In this document: positions 11,762 through 22,654 of the stretch, in pieces
Layout of the letters: every line of letters begins with the position of its first letter
Numbering within the stretch: position 1 is the stretch's first letter
Assembly: GCA_022570795.1 (NCBI GenBank)
Contig: JAKUDP010000012.1
Coordinates: 310,001 to 374,000 of the forward strand
From: Sphaerulina vaccinii
Taxonomy: Eukaryota; Ascomycota; Dothideomycetes; Mycosphaerellales; Mycosphaerellaceae
DNA length: 64,000 bases
Direction: 5' to 3'
Program-made: the position numbers and the translations under genes
The notes under the pieces: model-generated
The model's input: the letters and a program-made list of their open reading frames with translations, nothing else
The model's database searches: none
Told to the model about the DNA's origin: nothing

Positions 11762-12071
11762 GCATCGACAGAAAGAGTTGTATAACAGAATGAGAACAGA
11801 AGATATGCTTCACGAGATGATAAAAGCTACGACACTCGCTTAATGACCTTATGACATGGTGGCTAGTTGAGGACTCTGGTACATGGCTGGACAGAGGCTA
11901 GCATATGGGTCAGCGTAGCGATAATCTAATGTATATGATTGAACGATACCCTTTACCAACACTTCACTTCGCCATACACTTCCAGACTCTTCGTGATTGT
12001 GATGTTTGATCAATTAATCGCAAGTGGCTCTCTAGCTCATTGTCGAGAAGCATGAACTCAGTGATTGGACT
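11762..12071. other. 3' flank shared by two converging genes
   Basis: This 310-bp spacer lies between the converging ends of the PIR/ferritin-like gene and the secreted Ser/Thr-rich gene. It presumably holds both 3' untranslated regions. I see no further gene. Confidence 0.5.
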
Positions 12072-13244
12072 TTACGTACTCGGCCCTCCATATTGATAGG
12101 CATACATCGTAAAGCTCTCCTCCTCATTCCCATCATCCCCAATATACCACGCATCACTCCCTCTCTCCGTATTCCTACTACTGCCTCCAGTATACGTACA
12201 AGTCAAAGGACAAGCAGCATTAACATTGGCCTCATCCGTACTTGCACTAAACGTACAACTCAACGGCTTCCTCTCACTCGTCATTTGTGATTTCGAAGTA
12301 AAGTACACAGGATTCGCTCCCTGGCCGGACGTGACTTTCGCGTTTCCGATCAGGTTGTAGCCTGGAAAGGATGTTGAGCCATCGTAGTATTGCGTTACGA
12401 GCTGTGTACCATTCAAGGCGAAATAGCTGGATTTGCAATCACTGTCTCCTCCGAACTCTGCTGCTACGTCCTGGTTCATGTTGCCGTCTGCGTAGGCCCA
12501 GCCATGTACTGGGTTTAGTCTGTAGTCGGGTCCACTGGCGATTTTGAATGGGCCGTAGAGGATGACAGTCTCTGTTGCTGCTATCTTTGTGGTTGTTGTA
12601 GCTCCATATGTTGGCGTTATCGTGACAGTTCCGGTTGTGATCGTTCTTGTTAGTGTTCGAGTCTTCTTGCCAGCGGCTTGGATCGTGATAGTGGAAGTAG
12701 GAGCTCCGGCTTGCGTTATATGTTTCGTGGTTGTGGAGGTTGAGATCGAAAGGCACCGGCAGGCCTTTGAGACGCTCCAGGCACTATAGCTGGATAGACA
12801 GGCTGGTCTTGATTCGAACAGTGAGGGTGGAGTCGCATCACGCTTCTTTTGGCAACCTTGTCGTGCTACAGGACAAGCTGCTAGTGGATTTGTGTATGTT
12901 TCTGTTGAGACGCTGGTCGTGATGGTCTTCGTGACTGTGCCGGAGACTCTGCTAGGTAGTGTGATCGTCTTTGCCACCCTTGTGGTTTCCGGATACCATA
13001 GATAGGTCTTTGTCGATGTCGTCTGAGTTATGGTCTTCGTTACGCAGAATACAGTCTTTTTGACAGTCACGACTGGGACATTGAGGTACGCTGAACAGTA
13101 TGCTGTTGCTGCTTTGGACTCCTTCGCCATTGACGCCTTTGCTCCATTGCAAAACGTCTTTGCTTCCAATACTTTCTCTTCATTCTTCGCAGGTGATGCA
13201 AAAGCGCCAATAGTAAAGACTGTAGCAAGGAAGAATGAACGCAT
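12072..13244 (-). CDS. secreted Thr/Ser-rich cell-surface hypothetical protein (390 aa)
   Basis: One exon encodes 390 residues. Residues 1-17 form a signal peptide (MRSFFLATVFTIGAFAS). The middle (about residues 55-220) is strongly Thr/Ser rich, with repeated beta-like words such as VTKTITTSVST and TRTLTRTITTGTVTIT, broken by a cysteine cluster (about residues 123-165, including CPVARQGC and KKR, a possible dibasic processing site). The last ~170 residues are more globular, with aromatic and Gly-rich words (NPVHGWAYADGN, YDGSTSFPGYNLIG) and four cysteines that could pair. I see no GPI-type hydrophobic tail. This architecture is common in fungal wall-associated or secreted glycoproteins; I do not recognise a named family. 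It converges with the PIR/ferritin-like gene, so two exported proteins are neighbours. Confidence 0.75.
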   Translation of the reverse strand: MRSFFLATVFTIGAFASPAKNEEKVLEAKTFCNGAKASMAKESKAATAYCSAYLNVPVVTVKKTVFCVTKTITQTTSTKTYLWYPETTRVAKTITLPSRVSGTVTKTITTSVSTETYTNPLAACPVARQGCQKKRDATPPSLFESRPACLSSYSAWSVSKACRCLSISTSTTTKHITQAGAPTSTITIQAAGKKTRTLTRTITTGTVTITPTYGATTTTKIAATETVILYGPFKIASGPDYRLNPVHGWAYADGNMNQDVAAEFGGDSDCKSSYFALNGTQLVTQYYDGSTSFPGYNLIGNAKVTSGQGANPVYFTSKSQMTSERKPLSCTFSASTDEANVNAACPLTCTYTGGSSRNTERGSDAWYIGDDGNEEESFTMYAYQYGGPST

Positions 13245-15818
13245 CTTGAAGGAATGACTGAAGGAAATCTCGAAGACAACGAGTAGAACTACACGCTGAA
13301 CTGATCAAGAACACAGAAAAGAACTTACAGACATCAAGAATTCGAGACCTGCTCTGCCTCCATAAGTCAGGTGGAGGAGAAAGGGTTGTCGTTGATACCG
13401 CATTTGGACATGGCGTTGGCGCCTCGTAATCTCGGTGTCGCTAGCGCTCGTGCAGCGTGGCAGCCACAGTCACGCGGCATTGGTCCAGAGCGAGCGGAGC
13501 TGAATCCTGTGTCAAATGGACCTGCACATGCCATATAAGGATGCGCCAGACCACCAGAGCCGTTGTCTAGATTTTGACGTCCGATGCCTCATTCGAGCAG
13601 AGACGGAAGACAGTGTCCCTCCTCGCGTGCGTTGGATTGTGGAGGGAACTGACAATCAGTCTCACGAGGACATTCCTCACAGCCCTGAAGCTCCACGGTG
13701 ACAGTGATGCCACTCCAAGGGTCGCCGCGACCACCGGCGCCAGCGTGTCTATGAATGACAGAAGGTTGCGATGAAGTCTGGAGAAAATAGTCGAGGACCT
13801 TACATGTAAAATGTGCCATCTGCACGGCAGATTTGGTAGTGGTGGTGGAGTTCAGCCACGGAAGGGACCGGAAGACTTTTCACGTCACCTCTCCTCACCT
13901 CCTTCGTCTCAGCTCTCACTGTCACATGCAGACGAGCATCATTGCATTTTCATTGCAAAGGCTCACTTATAATGTTCCAGTCTTCTTATAAGCCGTGCTT
14001 TGTTATTCATCTGCCTCGGGGCTCGCCGTCATCCTTCGCCCCATGTCCGTCCAGTGTATATCGTTTGATATGCCATACAAGATTACCTAGGCGGGCGGGA
14101 TGTACTGCGTACTGCATGCATTGCGCTTTTGGCCCAAGATCAATCGATTCAACTCGTAGAGGTCCACTGGCAAGCGGCACATCGTTGATGGATTGAGTGT
14201 GTCACAAGATCTCATCTCGATGAGGTCGGAAAGAGATGAAGATCAAATGCGGGCAGTCCGCTTCTGATAGCGACATCTGCAGGCTTGTCACTTCGCTGGT
14301 CGCTCATGACTGCACAGAAGCCTCGAGAGGTGCACAGAAGCCTCGAGAGGAGAATAGTGTCAGCTGGAGCGGCTCGCGCAAGGACAAAGCCTGCACGACA
14401 TGACTATCAGCTGCTTCGCTGTGCATACCCTGTGGTTGCACCTGCCTTTGCATTCTGTGCGTAATGCATGGCATTGCACTTGCGAGACACGAGCTGCCTC
14501 ACCAAGGCTCATCACAAGTTGTGCTTTGTCGAAGAGTGTTGCTCAGGGTGCTGCTACTGGCAGCGAGGTGGAAATGGACATGTCTTCGCTGCGTCATCCC
14601 ATGCTGCTACTGTTGGTGGCAGACTTGACGCTGCGAAGACTCAATCGCTGCATTACGGGAAGGGCCCGAAGCGGACTTAAGGTATATCATTTTGTAAACA
14701 AGCACGAATTCTGTACTCCTCCGGGAGCAAGGTTGGTATAGGTCATATGGATGACATTGGTTTATAGGTCATATGGATGACATTGGTTTATAGGTCATAT
14801 GGATGACATCAAGGCCATCATACATTCAACGCCCTCTGTGCACAGCAAATTTGCCTCATAAGTGTGCAGAAAACGCGGGTCTGTAACATGGCTAAACCTA
14901 ACAGACAGTCAGTTTGCAAAGGCATTCCAGACAACAACCATTTTTTTCCCGCACTGCTGGACTTACAGCTAATGAAGGCAAGTAATAATCGCACAATCTC
15001 ACTGGCTGGCTGATTTCTGCTAATAGCCAAACAGGTCTTCCTTTATAATGCAATGTTCACTTTTTTGGTTGGAATTCTGCTCAATGCCTTCGACACGCAC
15101 GCTCGTCTCCTCACTGTGTGGCGAAGCTTTCTTTTTGGCCGATTGACATGGTTGCAGTGATGACACGAGCGACTAACATCAGCAGTGTAGGGCAGCCGAA
15201 CCACAGGCAGCCAATTGTTGGTGTCAGTCACAGTTGGCACGCTCGAGTGAGGCAGACACGAGATTGGAATCGTGGCTGCAGCAATTTTGTGCATCAAAGA
15301 TATACGATACCCAGAACGGTCTGCGAAATAGATAGAAGAGACAACCTTCTGGAAGTCAAGGCGGCATGCATAGGGGCGAAAGAGATCAGAACAGGCGCTC
15401 GCGGTAATGATAAGACCTACTCTTTTCTCTGTCGACAATATGTCTATCTGCGCATCGTACGTGTTCATGCGCACGAGCCCAGGCAGCGCTCGCTGAATGT
15501 ATCACTTCTGAGCTCATCACTTCCATGTTTCGGTCACGCTATGTCTGCATCTAGCTAGACATTATGCGAAACGCCTGTCATGATATCGTTTCGACATGCG
15601 ACCTGGACGTGCTCTAGCCGCTGCTGGAAGTGGACGCGGATGTGAGGTGGTATGCCGCAGGATTCAACAGCCTGTTAGCAGGATCATTAGACTCTATGCT
15701 GACCACCAGCAGGATGCTCTATGGCTACAAAGCACATGCTCACTGATATGCGGACCTTCTCCACCATTCAATATCTTTGCGACATCAAGGCTCGAAGAAC
15801 TACAAGTAAGCCTCTACC
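13245..15818. other. 2.6-kb intergenic stretch with short direct repeats only
   Basis: No gene is supported. Two overlapping antisense frames of ~145 codons (15043-15474 minus, 15118-15558 plus) have no domain and contradict each other. Visible structure is limited to a 20-bp direct duplication at about 14319-14353 (CACAGAAGCCTCGAGAGG core) and a 26-bp tandem triplet at 14737-14814, listed separately. The last ~250 bp should include the promoter of the P450 gene. Confidence 0.45.
14737..14814. repeat. 26-bp tandem repeat, three copies
   Basis: Three consecutive copies of a 26-bp unit start at 14737, 14763 and 14789 with almost no divergence. Each contains an inverted pair GTCAT...ATGAC with four bases (ATGG) between the arms. 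It could be a recent slippage product or a cluster of a palindromic binding site. No gene flanks it closely. Confidence 0.85.
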
Positions 15819-17481
15819 ATGGCTATCTCAAATCTGTTGGCAGATCCGTGGCAACTCGTGGCCTATGCCACACTGCTGCTGCTATCTTACAAGCTCACGA
15901 TATATACCCAACGACTCTTCTTCCATCCACTTGCCCGCTTTCCAGGACCCGAATTGATGGCTGCTTCTCGGCTCTACGAGTTCTGGTACGACTCCGTTCA
16001 GAACGGACGACTGTGGAAGAAGCTGCCCGAGCTACACGATAAATATGGCCCTATAATCAGAATGGGTCCTGATGAGCTTCACATACGCGATGCTGAGTTC
16101 TTCGATTACCTCTTTGCGTTCAAACCACTAGACAAGTGGGCCATGTCGGCTCAAGAGTTCGGCCTCAAACATGCAATGTTCGCGACAGAAGAGTACAAGC
16201 TGTACACGCAGAGACGAGCGGCTTTCGGTAGTGGCTTTTCTCGTCCGAAGACCTTCAAGCTACAGCCTCTGGTCAATCAGAAGATCAGTAAAGGTTGTGA
16301 GCAGATCGAGGCTGCCATGAAGAGAGATGAAGCTATTGATCTGGCGTAAGTATGTCATGTTGCTTCTCCAGCTTACATCTAATGCAACTGCAGCTATCTA
16401 TACCGAGCGATCACAGCCGAGATTATCACAGAGTATATGTATGGGCAGCAGTATGGCTTCTTCGAAGACGAGAAGACTACCAAGGGACTGTACGACAGAC
16501 GCTTCGACTCTCTGTTTGGCTTAAGCCATCTTGGTCGCTTCATTCCATTCTGGATTCCTGTCATCGCTATCTTCTGAGAAGTAAGCTGCGAGCCATGCTT
16601 GGAGGACATGAGTCTACAGGGAGCTTCATTGCATTCATGCAGGTGAGCCACACGCACACGCACATAAGTTTGATCGGCTAAACCGAGCTCTGCTGACACC
16701 ATTGAAGTTCGCAGAGAAGATGCTTAACTCGCTGATTGCACAGCATGGTACGGAGGAGGACCTGTCTGCTGACCAGAACAACAAGACTGCTGCTGAAGTA
16801 TACATGCATTCCTCGCTTCCAACGCCTGACAAGACTGGCCAAGCCTTGACTATGGCCACTATGGCTGCCTGGAGTGGTGGCTGGGATACAGCAGCTTTCT
16901 CTTTGACCCAAGCATCGTACCATATCCTACAAGACCCGTCAGTATTGCACAAGCTCCAAGCCGAACTCACCAAGACCTGGCCAGATCCTACTACAGAAGC
17001 CAACTACCACGACCTCATAGACCTGCCATACCTTGGGGCTGTTGCCAAAGAATCATTGCGACTCATGCATGGAGCTTTGTCGCGATTGACTCGCATCAAT
17101 ACACAGTCTGCAGAACACTTCAAAGGCTGGACCATACCGCTAGGTACAAAGATCAGCATGTCACTCTCTGATATCAACCTCGACCCAAGCATCTTCGGAA
17201 ATGATGCGGAAGTCTTCAGGCCCGAGAGATGGCTTGGACATCCTGAGCTGGACAAGTGGCTTGCAACTTTTAGCAAAGGCGCTCGAGTGTGTGCTGGTCA
17301 GGAATTGGCATGGATGGAGCTCAAGATGATCATTGGCACACTGTTCCGGAGGTTTGATATATCGATCCCCGCGAAGGAACATGTGACTGATGCTGATGTA
17401 TTACCGTACTCCGATTGCTTTACGCCGGGACCTCAGAATCATATGCAGAGACTGCCAGTCAAGGTAAAGGCGTGTATTTAG
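15819..17481 (+). CDS. cytochrome P450 monooxygenase, frameshifted in exon 2
   Basis: Exons read as 15819-16345, 16394-16642 and 16708-17481. The N-terminus has a membrane anchor (about residues 10-30) followed by the proline-rich hinge FPGPELMAASRLYEFW. All P450 core motifs are visible: an I-helix word SGGWDTAAF, the ExxR pair in KESLRL, FRPERW, and the haem loop FSKGARVCAG with its cysteine. The family uses haem and a reductase to oxidise small molecules at the ER membrane. In exon 2 the frame that encodes YLYRAITAEIITEYMYG runs into a TGA near 16575, while the frame that encodes KLRAMLGGHESTGSFIAF continues to the next splice site, so one net base is missing or extra near 16560-16580. A 65- or 68-nt intron starting GTTTGG would also restore the frame but has poor splice signals and would remove conserved-looking sequence. 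The gene is probably inactive, or the assembly has an error. Confidence 0.75.
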
Positions 17482-17890
17482 GTAGTCCTTGGTAGTCGAG
17501 ATCATGCTGAACACTGTAGTTGGATCTTGTTGAAGTCGCTTTGTTGCAGTCACATCACCACCTCCACGCCCTGGCAGAATAGCCATTGACAGTGATGGCA
17601 GGGACACCAAGCTATCGAAGTGGCAGACATCATGCGAGCAGGGCCGAAGCATCTTGCAGAGAAGATCTCGGATACGAATCACTAAAAACCGGTGTTAGCA
17701 GCAGTGCGAAGCAGAAGCGCTCTCAGCCCCGCAGGGAGCCCCATGAGGGTTGTATCTGGTCCAGCCACTGCGTGGCCTCCATGCAAGGATGCAGGCTGAT
17801 CTCTCAAGGGTGCGGGCAGGGCGCAATGGGGTTTGAGGCTCTGTGCGCGGAGAGCTTCAGCATCCTGTTTTTCTGCAGTGAGGATTTACG
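17482..17890. other. spacer between P450 and satellite array
   Basis: No gene is supported. The stretch holds the P450 3' flank and runs without a sharp border into the degenerate left end of the ~190-bp tandem array. Confidence 0.4.
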
Positions 17891-19200
17891 GCATTGCGGT
17901 TTGTGTACACCCTGACTGCTGTGGTGAGGAGCGATGGCCACAGAGCTGAAGCCCAGATCATGGCATCGTCTCCGCATAAACGCCATCGACTGTGCCTCTG
18001 AAGTTGCAAACGAAAGCTAATGGGAAGTGCGGTAGCTTGCAGAGAGTCTCGCTTTGACCTGATCTAACCCTGGTATCCTGAAACTCGCGATGTGAATGCA
18101 TCGCGATGTGAATGTACCGCTAGAGGCGTAATGCGATACTCGAGTTGCTGGAGATAAGGTCAACCTTGTTGGACCATCTCGAGGAACGACCACAACTGTG
18201 CCACTGAAGGCGCAGACTGAGTGTAACAGAGTCTGTAGATGTTTGAAGGAATGTACCGAGATATCATGTGTCTCTGACACCGGAAGTCTTCGGCATCTCG
18301 ATCGGGATGCACCTTGGATGTCGTAGTGGATAGTCAATCTGACCGAGATGAGCACAACCCCTGAGATCGTCTCCCGACTGTGCTTTTGGCATTGCAGATG
18401 GGTGCAATGAGAGGTGAAACGGCGTATGAAGGCCTCGAAATCGAAGTTCTCTGAAGTTGGAAGCTTTTGGCATCGCGATCTAGGTACACCTCAAGTAACG
18501 TGATGGTCGATTCAGTGGTTGGAGATGAGGTCGTAATGTCAGGACTGCCTCTAGTCACTGACCGCGACTGTACTCCCGAAGTTGCAGATAAGGTATTATG
18601 ACATTCTAGGCTGTCTGCAGAGAGCGATCATTTCGCTGTCTCTGACTATCGGGTCTTTTTGGCATTCCGCTCGGGGTTCGCCTTGGGTACCATGGTGGGC
18701 ATGCTAGTTCGTAGAGACGAGATCGCAATCATGAGAGTGTCTCTGATAGACTGTTTCGACTGTACTGCGAGAGTTACAGAGGTAGTGCTGTGGGATCTGA
18801 GGCCACGGACCAGAGAGACTCAAATTCCGGCGTCTCTGAACTCGGAACTTTTCAGGCATTGCGGCCAGATCGTGCCTCGGATACCGTGGTGGACAGTCCG
18901 GCTCATGGAGATCGCATCTTACCATGAGAGTATCTCTGAAGAGCTGCGGTGACTGTGCTGCTGGAATTGCAGACGTAGTGGTAAGGTAATCTGAGGCTGC
19001 TTGTAGGGAGAATCAGAATCCCGTGTCTCTGAATTCGGAATTTTCTGGCATCGCGATCGGGTTGAACCTTGGATAGCGTAGTCGGCACGCCAGCCCGCAG
19101 AGATGGGATCATAATTATGAAGATATCTCTGACAAGCGAGTCTGACTGTGCTGCTGAAGGAGCAGACGTGATGGTGTGAGATTTGAGCTGTGTGCCAGAG
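17890..19200. repeat. ~190-bp degenerate tandem repeat array (about seven units)
   Basis: A recurring GACTGTG/GACTGTA landmark, followed by a GAAG-TTGCAGA-like stretch, falls at 17988, 18194 (AACTGTG), 18376, 18566, 18758, 18951 and 19144. The spacings are about 206, 182, 190, 192, 193 and 193 bp. A second landmark, GGCAT(C/T)GCG(A/G)TC..G followed by CCTTGGA, recurs at about 18291, 18467, 18658, 18850 and 19043 with the same step, and TCTCTGA words recur between them. The right-hand units are better preserved than the left. No unit carries a long conserved reading frame, so this looks like non-coding satellite DNA. It ends about 150 bp before the SUMO-protease start codon and so overlaps its promoter. 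Confidence 0.85.
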
Positions 19201-19354
19201 AGTGAGGTCGGGAGCGCGAGTCATGTGCTCGGCTAGATCCGCTAGATCCCGCGTCCTAGCTGCAGCTTCCCTTGTTTCTTTGTTCCTTCCTTCTTCCTTG
19301 TTTCACCTTCACATTCCAAGTCCGAGAACAGCAAGCACGACACACGCACCTTCC

Positions 19355-21907
19355 ATGAGCTTGTCATGCGAGCGACTTGGCCTAGGCCCAAATGGGCCTC
19401 TTAACGCGGCGGAACGCGCTGTATACGACAAATACGCGCATAACTCACCTCTCACGCATTCGCCAAAGCGATATGTGACGGAAACCGTTTTTGCGACAAA
19501 ATTCGGTCCCGTGGCCCTCTCCGCCCTCCCACCGCCCACTGAGCCGATGGACATTGATTCCACCCCCCAAGGCGACGGCGATATCACAATGGAAGACGCG
19601 CCCGAAGCGCCAAAGATCACATTTACACCACCACCCAACTACAGCCGTCCCAGCACCGCGATGCCAGCAAGAACAGCATTGTCGAAGCGCATTCACCTCA
19701 TCAACGAGACGGAGAAATACGTGCCAAAAGAGCCGTATCAGCTCGACCAAGACGTCGACTACTCCCAGCCAGAGCTGCACGGCTTTACCACGGCCGGCAG
19801 GACGCCAATGCGCCGCACGAACACGTTTTCGCTACCAGAATACGACTCCTTCAGCGAGCTATCACCAGAAAACGCGTCTACACCACCACTACCACCATCG
19901 GGCCTAGACAAGCGCTGGCGCATCGCACCACGCGACACATCACCGCAAGACCGCCCCATCCTCTCGTCAGTGTCGCAGCGCGTCGCAAGACCGTCTCCGC
20001 CACGCGTTCTCTCTCCAGAAGAGCTATATCCCAACTTACAGGCGCGTAATCGCAAGCGCGCACGCCCTGACGACGCGACGGAGCGGCCAGAGGAGCACGA
20101 GGAGCCACGCAATAGCTTCGTTGGATACATCAGAACTATCACGACCAAGCTCGTCAGCACTCTCTGGAGCCTCATCACGCGCAGAGAGACTGTACAGCAA
20201 GAGGTCGCAGCCGTGCCTGTTTCAGCGCACAAGAGACGAGCAATTGCAAGGCAGGATATCAAGGCTGCACCGGTTCCAGGTTACTATCCTGGCTCCGAAC
20301 AAGCCCTGAGAAACATGATTTCTCAAGATACTGCCAAAGCTCCAGATGCCACCGCCATGGCGACACCACCAGCTTCACGTCCTGGAAGCATGGAAAGGAA
20401 CACACCGCCGCGAGAACAGCCCACAGTCCCGCACGCCTCTCCACCTCAGACACAGACGACAGCGCCACAGAGCAGCAAGTCGACACAGAGGAAATCAGAC
20501 CAGGATGCTCGAGGACATACCTCGAATCCGCACCCGTCCCCACCTCAGACACAGACGACCGCGCCACAGAGCAGCAGGTCGCCACCAACAGAATCGAGTC
20601 AGATTGCTCGAGAACAAATTACAGTTCCGAAGACTTCTCCACCTCAGACACAGATGACTGAGCCACAGAGCAGCAAGTCGCCACAAACAGAATCGGGCCA
20701 AGATGCTCGAGTCCCGCAGGTCTCTCCGCCACAGCCGCCAGCCATGCGATTCGGTGGCATGCTAGGAGGCAAAGCCTGGCGCCCAAAGTCACGAGTGACT
20801 TCCCTTTCGAGCCGATTGCACAGCCAGCCAGACCGAGCTGAGCTCAACAGAAGTGCTGATGAGAGGGTGGATGCGCTTGTAGAGAAGGCGAAGAACATTA
20901 AGATCGAGAGTCCACAACAGAAAGCGGTCAGAGAGAACGTCCGCACGCGCAAGAGTCGCATCAGAGAGATCAATGAACAGGAAGAGAGGCGAGTGAAGGC
21001 TGAAGAAGAGGCTAAACTCCGTGCAGAGCGCGAGGCCGAGGAGGCGCTCAAGAGAGCAGAGGAGGAGCGCAAAAGGGCAGAGATTGCCGCAGCGAAGGAA
21101 GCAGAACGTCAGGCTGCCAAGAAGAGGAGCTTGATTCCGCCCATCACGCCGGAATGGCAACAGAAGATTGCCGATCTGATGGCTACCAGGGATCCCACCA
21201 AAGTCTTGGGCAACGACTCTCGAGGCGGTGAACTGACACGCAAGACTCTGGGGTGTATTCTACCACAGAAGGACGAGCATTTGGTGAAGGACTCTGGAGA
21301 CCTGACAGCAAAGCGCGGACCAGCCGGCTGGTTGAACGACGCAGGCGTAGATGGCTTTGTTGGCGCCATTGTCGACCGACGACGTCAACAGGACGGTTAT
21401 GTCAAGGGCCAAGGATCACCAGCATTTGCCAACTTCAACTGCCAGTGGTATAACACGGTGAAGAAGAGCGGCATGAAATCTATCGCCAGGTGGAGCAGAC
21501 GGCTCCAGATCAGCAACGATAAGCTGCTTGGATGTGAGAAAATATTCTTTCCTGTCAATACAGGTGCTCACTGGGTGCTGCTTATACTCTCACCGCAGGC
21601 CAGGACTATGGAGTTCCTCGACAGTGCTGGAGGAAGTGGCCGTACCTTCTTCAAACTTGGTCGGGAGTGGCTTCAGATGGAGCTGGGAGCGAAATATATC
21701 GCAGAGGAGTGGGAGGAGTTGGATTCGCAGAGCGAACATCAGCGGAACATGGACGACTGTGGCGTCTTTACATGTATGAATGCACTGGCGAGTGCTAGGG
21801 GAATGGACTTCACTGTGGTGAATGCGGTCAAAAACATGCCAAAGGCACGTGAATATATGACACAGGTGCTATTGAATGGGGGATTCTCTGCGGAGATTGA
21901 GTTGTAA
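19355..21907 (+). CDS. ULP1: Ulp1-type SUMO-specific cysteine protease (peptidase C48)
   Basis: One exon encodes 850 residues. The first ~500 are disordered, with Pro/Ser/Gln-rich sequence and a 33-residue tandem repeat (see separate entry). A long charged coiled coil follows at about residues 540-592 (EEAKLRAEREAEEALKRAEE). The C-terminal ~210 residues are the protease: WLNDAGVDGF entrance, catalytic His739 in GAHWVLL, Asp756 in EFLDSAGG, a Gln about six residues before the nucleophile, and Cys802 in MDDCGVFTC. Such enzymes mature SUMO and remove it from targets, usually at the nuclear envelope. The frame is open upstream to 19190 with another ATG at 19223. I chose 19355 because a decayed copy at 22.65 kb shares this ATG and following codons, while the leader before it differs by indels that would not preserve a frame. 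Decayed fragments of the gene follow downstream. Confidence 0.88.
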   Translation: MSLSCERLGLGPNGPLNAAERAVYDKYAHNSPLTHSPKRYVTETVFATKFGPVALSALPPPTEPMDIDSTPQGDGDITMEDAPEAPKITFTPPPNYSRPSTAMPARTALSKRIHLINETEKYVPKEPYQLDQDVDYSQPELHGFTTAGRTPMRRTNTFSLPEYDSFSELSPENASTPPLPPSGLDKRWRIAPRDTSPQDRPILSSVSQRVARPSPPRVLSPEELYPNLQARNRKRARPDDATERPEEHEEPRNSFVGYIRTITTKLVSTLWSLITRRETVQQEVAAVPVSAHKRRAIARQDIKAAPVPGYYPGSEQALRNMISQDTAKAPDATAMATPPASRPGSMERNTPPREQPTVPHASPPQTQTTAPQSSKSTQRKSDQDARGHTSNPHPSPPQTQTTAPQSSRSPPTESSQIAREQITVPKTSPPQTQMTEPQSSKSPQTESGQDARVPQVSPPQPPAMRFGGMLGGKAWRPKSRVTSLSSRLHSQPDRAELNRSADERVDALVEKAKNIKIESPQQKAVRENVRTRKSRIREINEQEERRVKAEEEAKLRAEREAEEALKRAEEERKRAEIAAAKEAERQAAKKRSLIPPITPEWQQKIADLMATRDPTKVLGNDSRGGELTRKTLGCILPQKDEHLVKDSGDLTAKRGPAGWLNDAGVDGFVGAIVDRRRQQDGYVKGQGSPAFANFNCQWYNTVKKSGMKSIARWSRRLQISNDKLLGCEKIFFPVNTGAHWVLLILSPQARTMEFLDSAGGSGRTFFKLGREWLQMELGAKYIAEEWEELDSQSEHQRNMDDCGVFTCMNALASARGMDFTVVNAVKNMPKAREYMTQVLLNGGFSAEIEL
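20437..20735 (+). repeat. 99-bp in-frame minisatellite in the SUMO protease linker
   Basis: Three units of about 99 bp (33 codons) begin near 20437, 20537 and 20636. Each encodes a version of SPPQTQ(T/M)T(A/E)PQSS(K/R)S followed by a more variable Glu/Ser/Gln stretch and an (D/I)AR end. Unit length is a multiple of three, so copy number can vary without breaking the protease. Confidence 0.85.
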
Positions 21908-22039
21908 CTACGGCATTGCGAGGGCGTTTGAGGTGGTATTGGGAGGAACTCTTGATTCAGAGATACCCAGAACTCGCTGCTTGGACAGCGAGTGAGCAAG
22001 CATTGCATTGCACATGATAGATGAAATTAATGATTAACG

Positions 22040-22515
22040 GCCGTGACTTTTACCCACTTTTCCCACTTTTCCTCACTTTTCTCTGTGACTTTTGACCTAC
22101 CACGCCACCTCACTCGACTCCGCAGCGCGATGCAACAGTCATATTCGTTTCTGAGAGCGTGTGTTCTGTGTAGCTTGTAAACGACTATGTCAGATTGTGA
22201 GTGAGGTGAACACGCGGACATAGCCGAATTTTGCACTTTTTCCCGATTTCCCACTCACCTCCCTGCATAACTTGGCCTACTACGCCAATACGATCAGCGT
22301 CGTTGCGCGATGCGATGTTGCTATCCGCTTCAGAGGGCGCAGATGCTAGATCTCAAAATTCTCTATGTCAGATTGTGAGTGAAATGAACATGGCAGGGAC
22401 CCACTTTTTCCATTTTTGCACTCTGGCCTACCATGCTAATGGGATCAGCTTTATTACGCGATACCGGGAGACCATTCGATTCAGAGAGTGATGCGTTATT
22501 GGTTCATTCAAACCA
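22040..22515. repeat. ~179-bp tandem repeat, about 2.5 copies
   Basis: The block CTATGTCAGATTGTGAGTGA occurs at about 22184 and 22363, 179 bp apart. Each copy is preceded by CACTTTTTCC-type pyrimidine tracts, a CCTAC(T/C)A(C/T)GC block, a CGATCAGC block and a GCGATGC...TTCAGAG block. A third, partial copy runs from about 22400. No conserved frame is visible. The array lies between the intact SUMO protease and its first decayed copy. Confidence 0.75.
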
Positions 22516-22654
22516 CGACATAGGGGCCCGCAACGGCACAGCAGCCGCACATACATGCTAGCTTCAACAACACTATGAAAGCACGGTCCCAGCACCTTTC
22601 ACATTCCACAGACCCAAGAACAGCAAGCAAGATCCCGGCACGTACCCGCCACGA

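Noticed and set aside
15043..15558. overlapping antisense frames of ~145 codons
   Set aside because: They contradict each other and neither has a domain, a splice pattern or normal composition.
16514..16581. 65- or 68-nt intron restoring the P450 frame
   Set aside because: It begins GTTTGG with no branch-like site and removes sequence that reads as ordinary P450; kept only as an alternative.
17890..19200. CRISPR or centromeric repeat
   Set aside because: Units are long, degenerate and head to tail without spacers; only seven units beside a gene is no evidence for a centromere.
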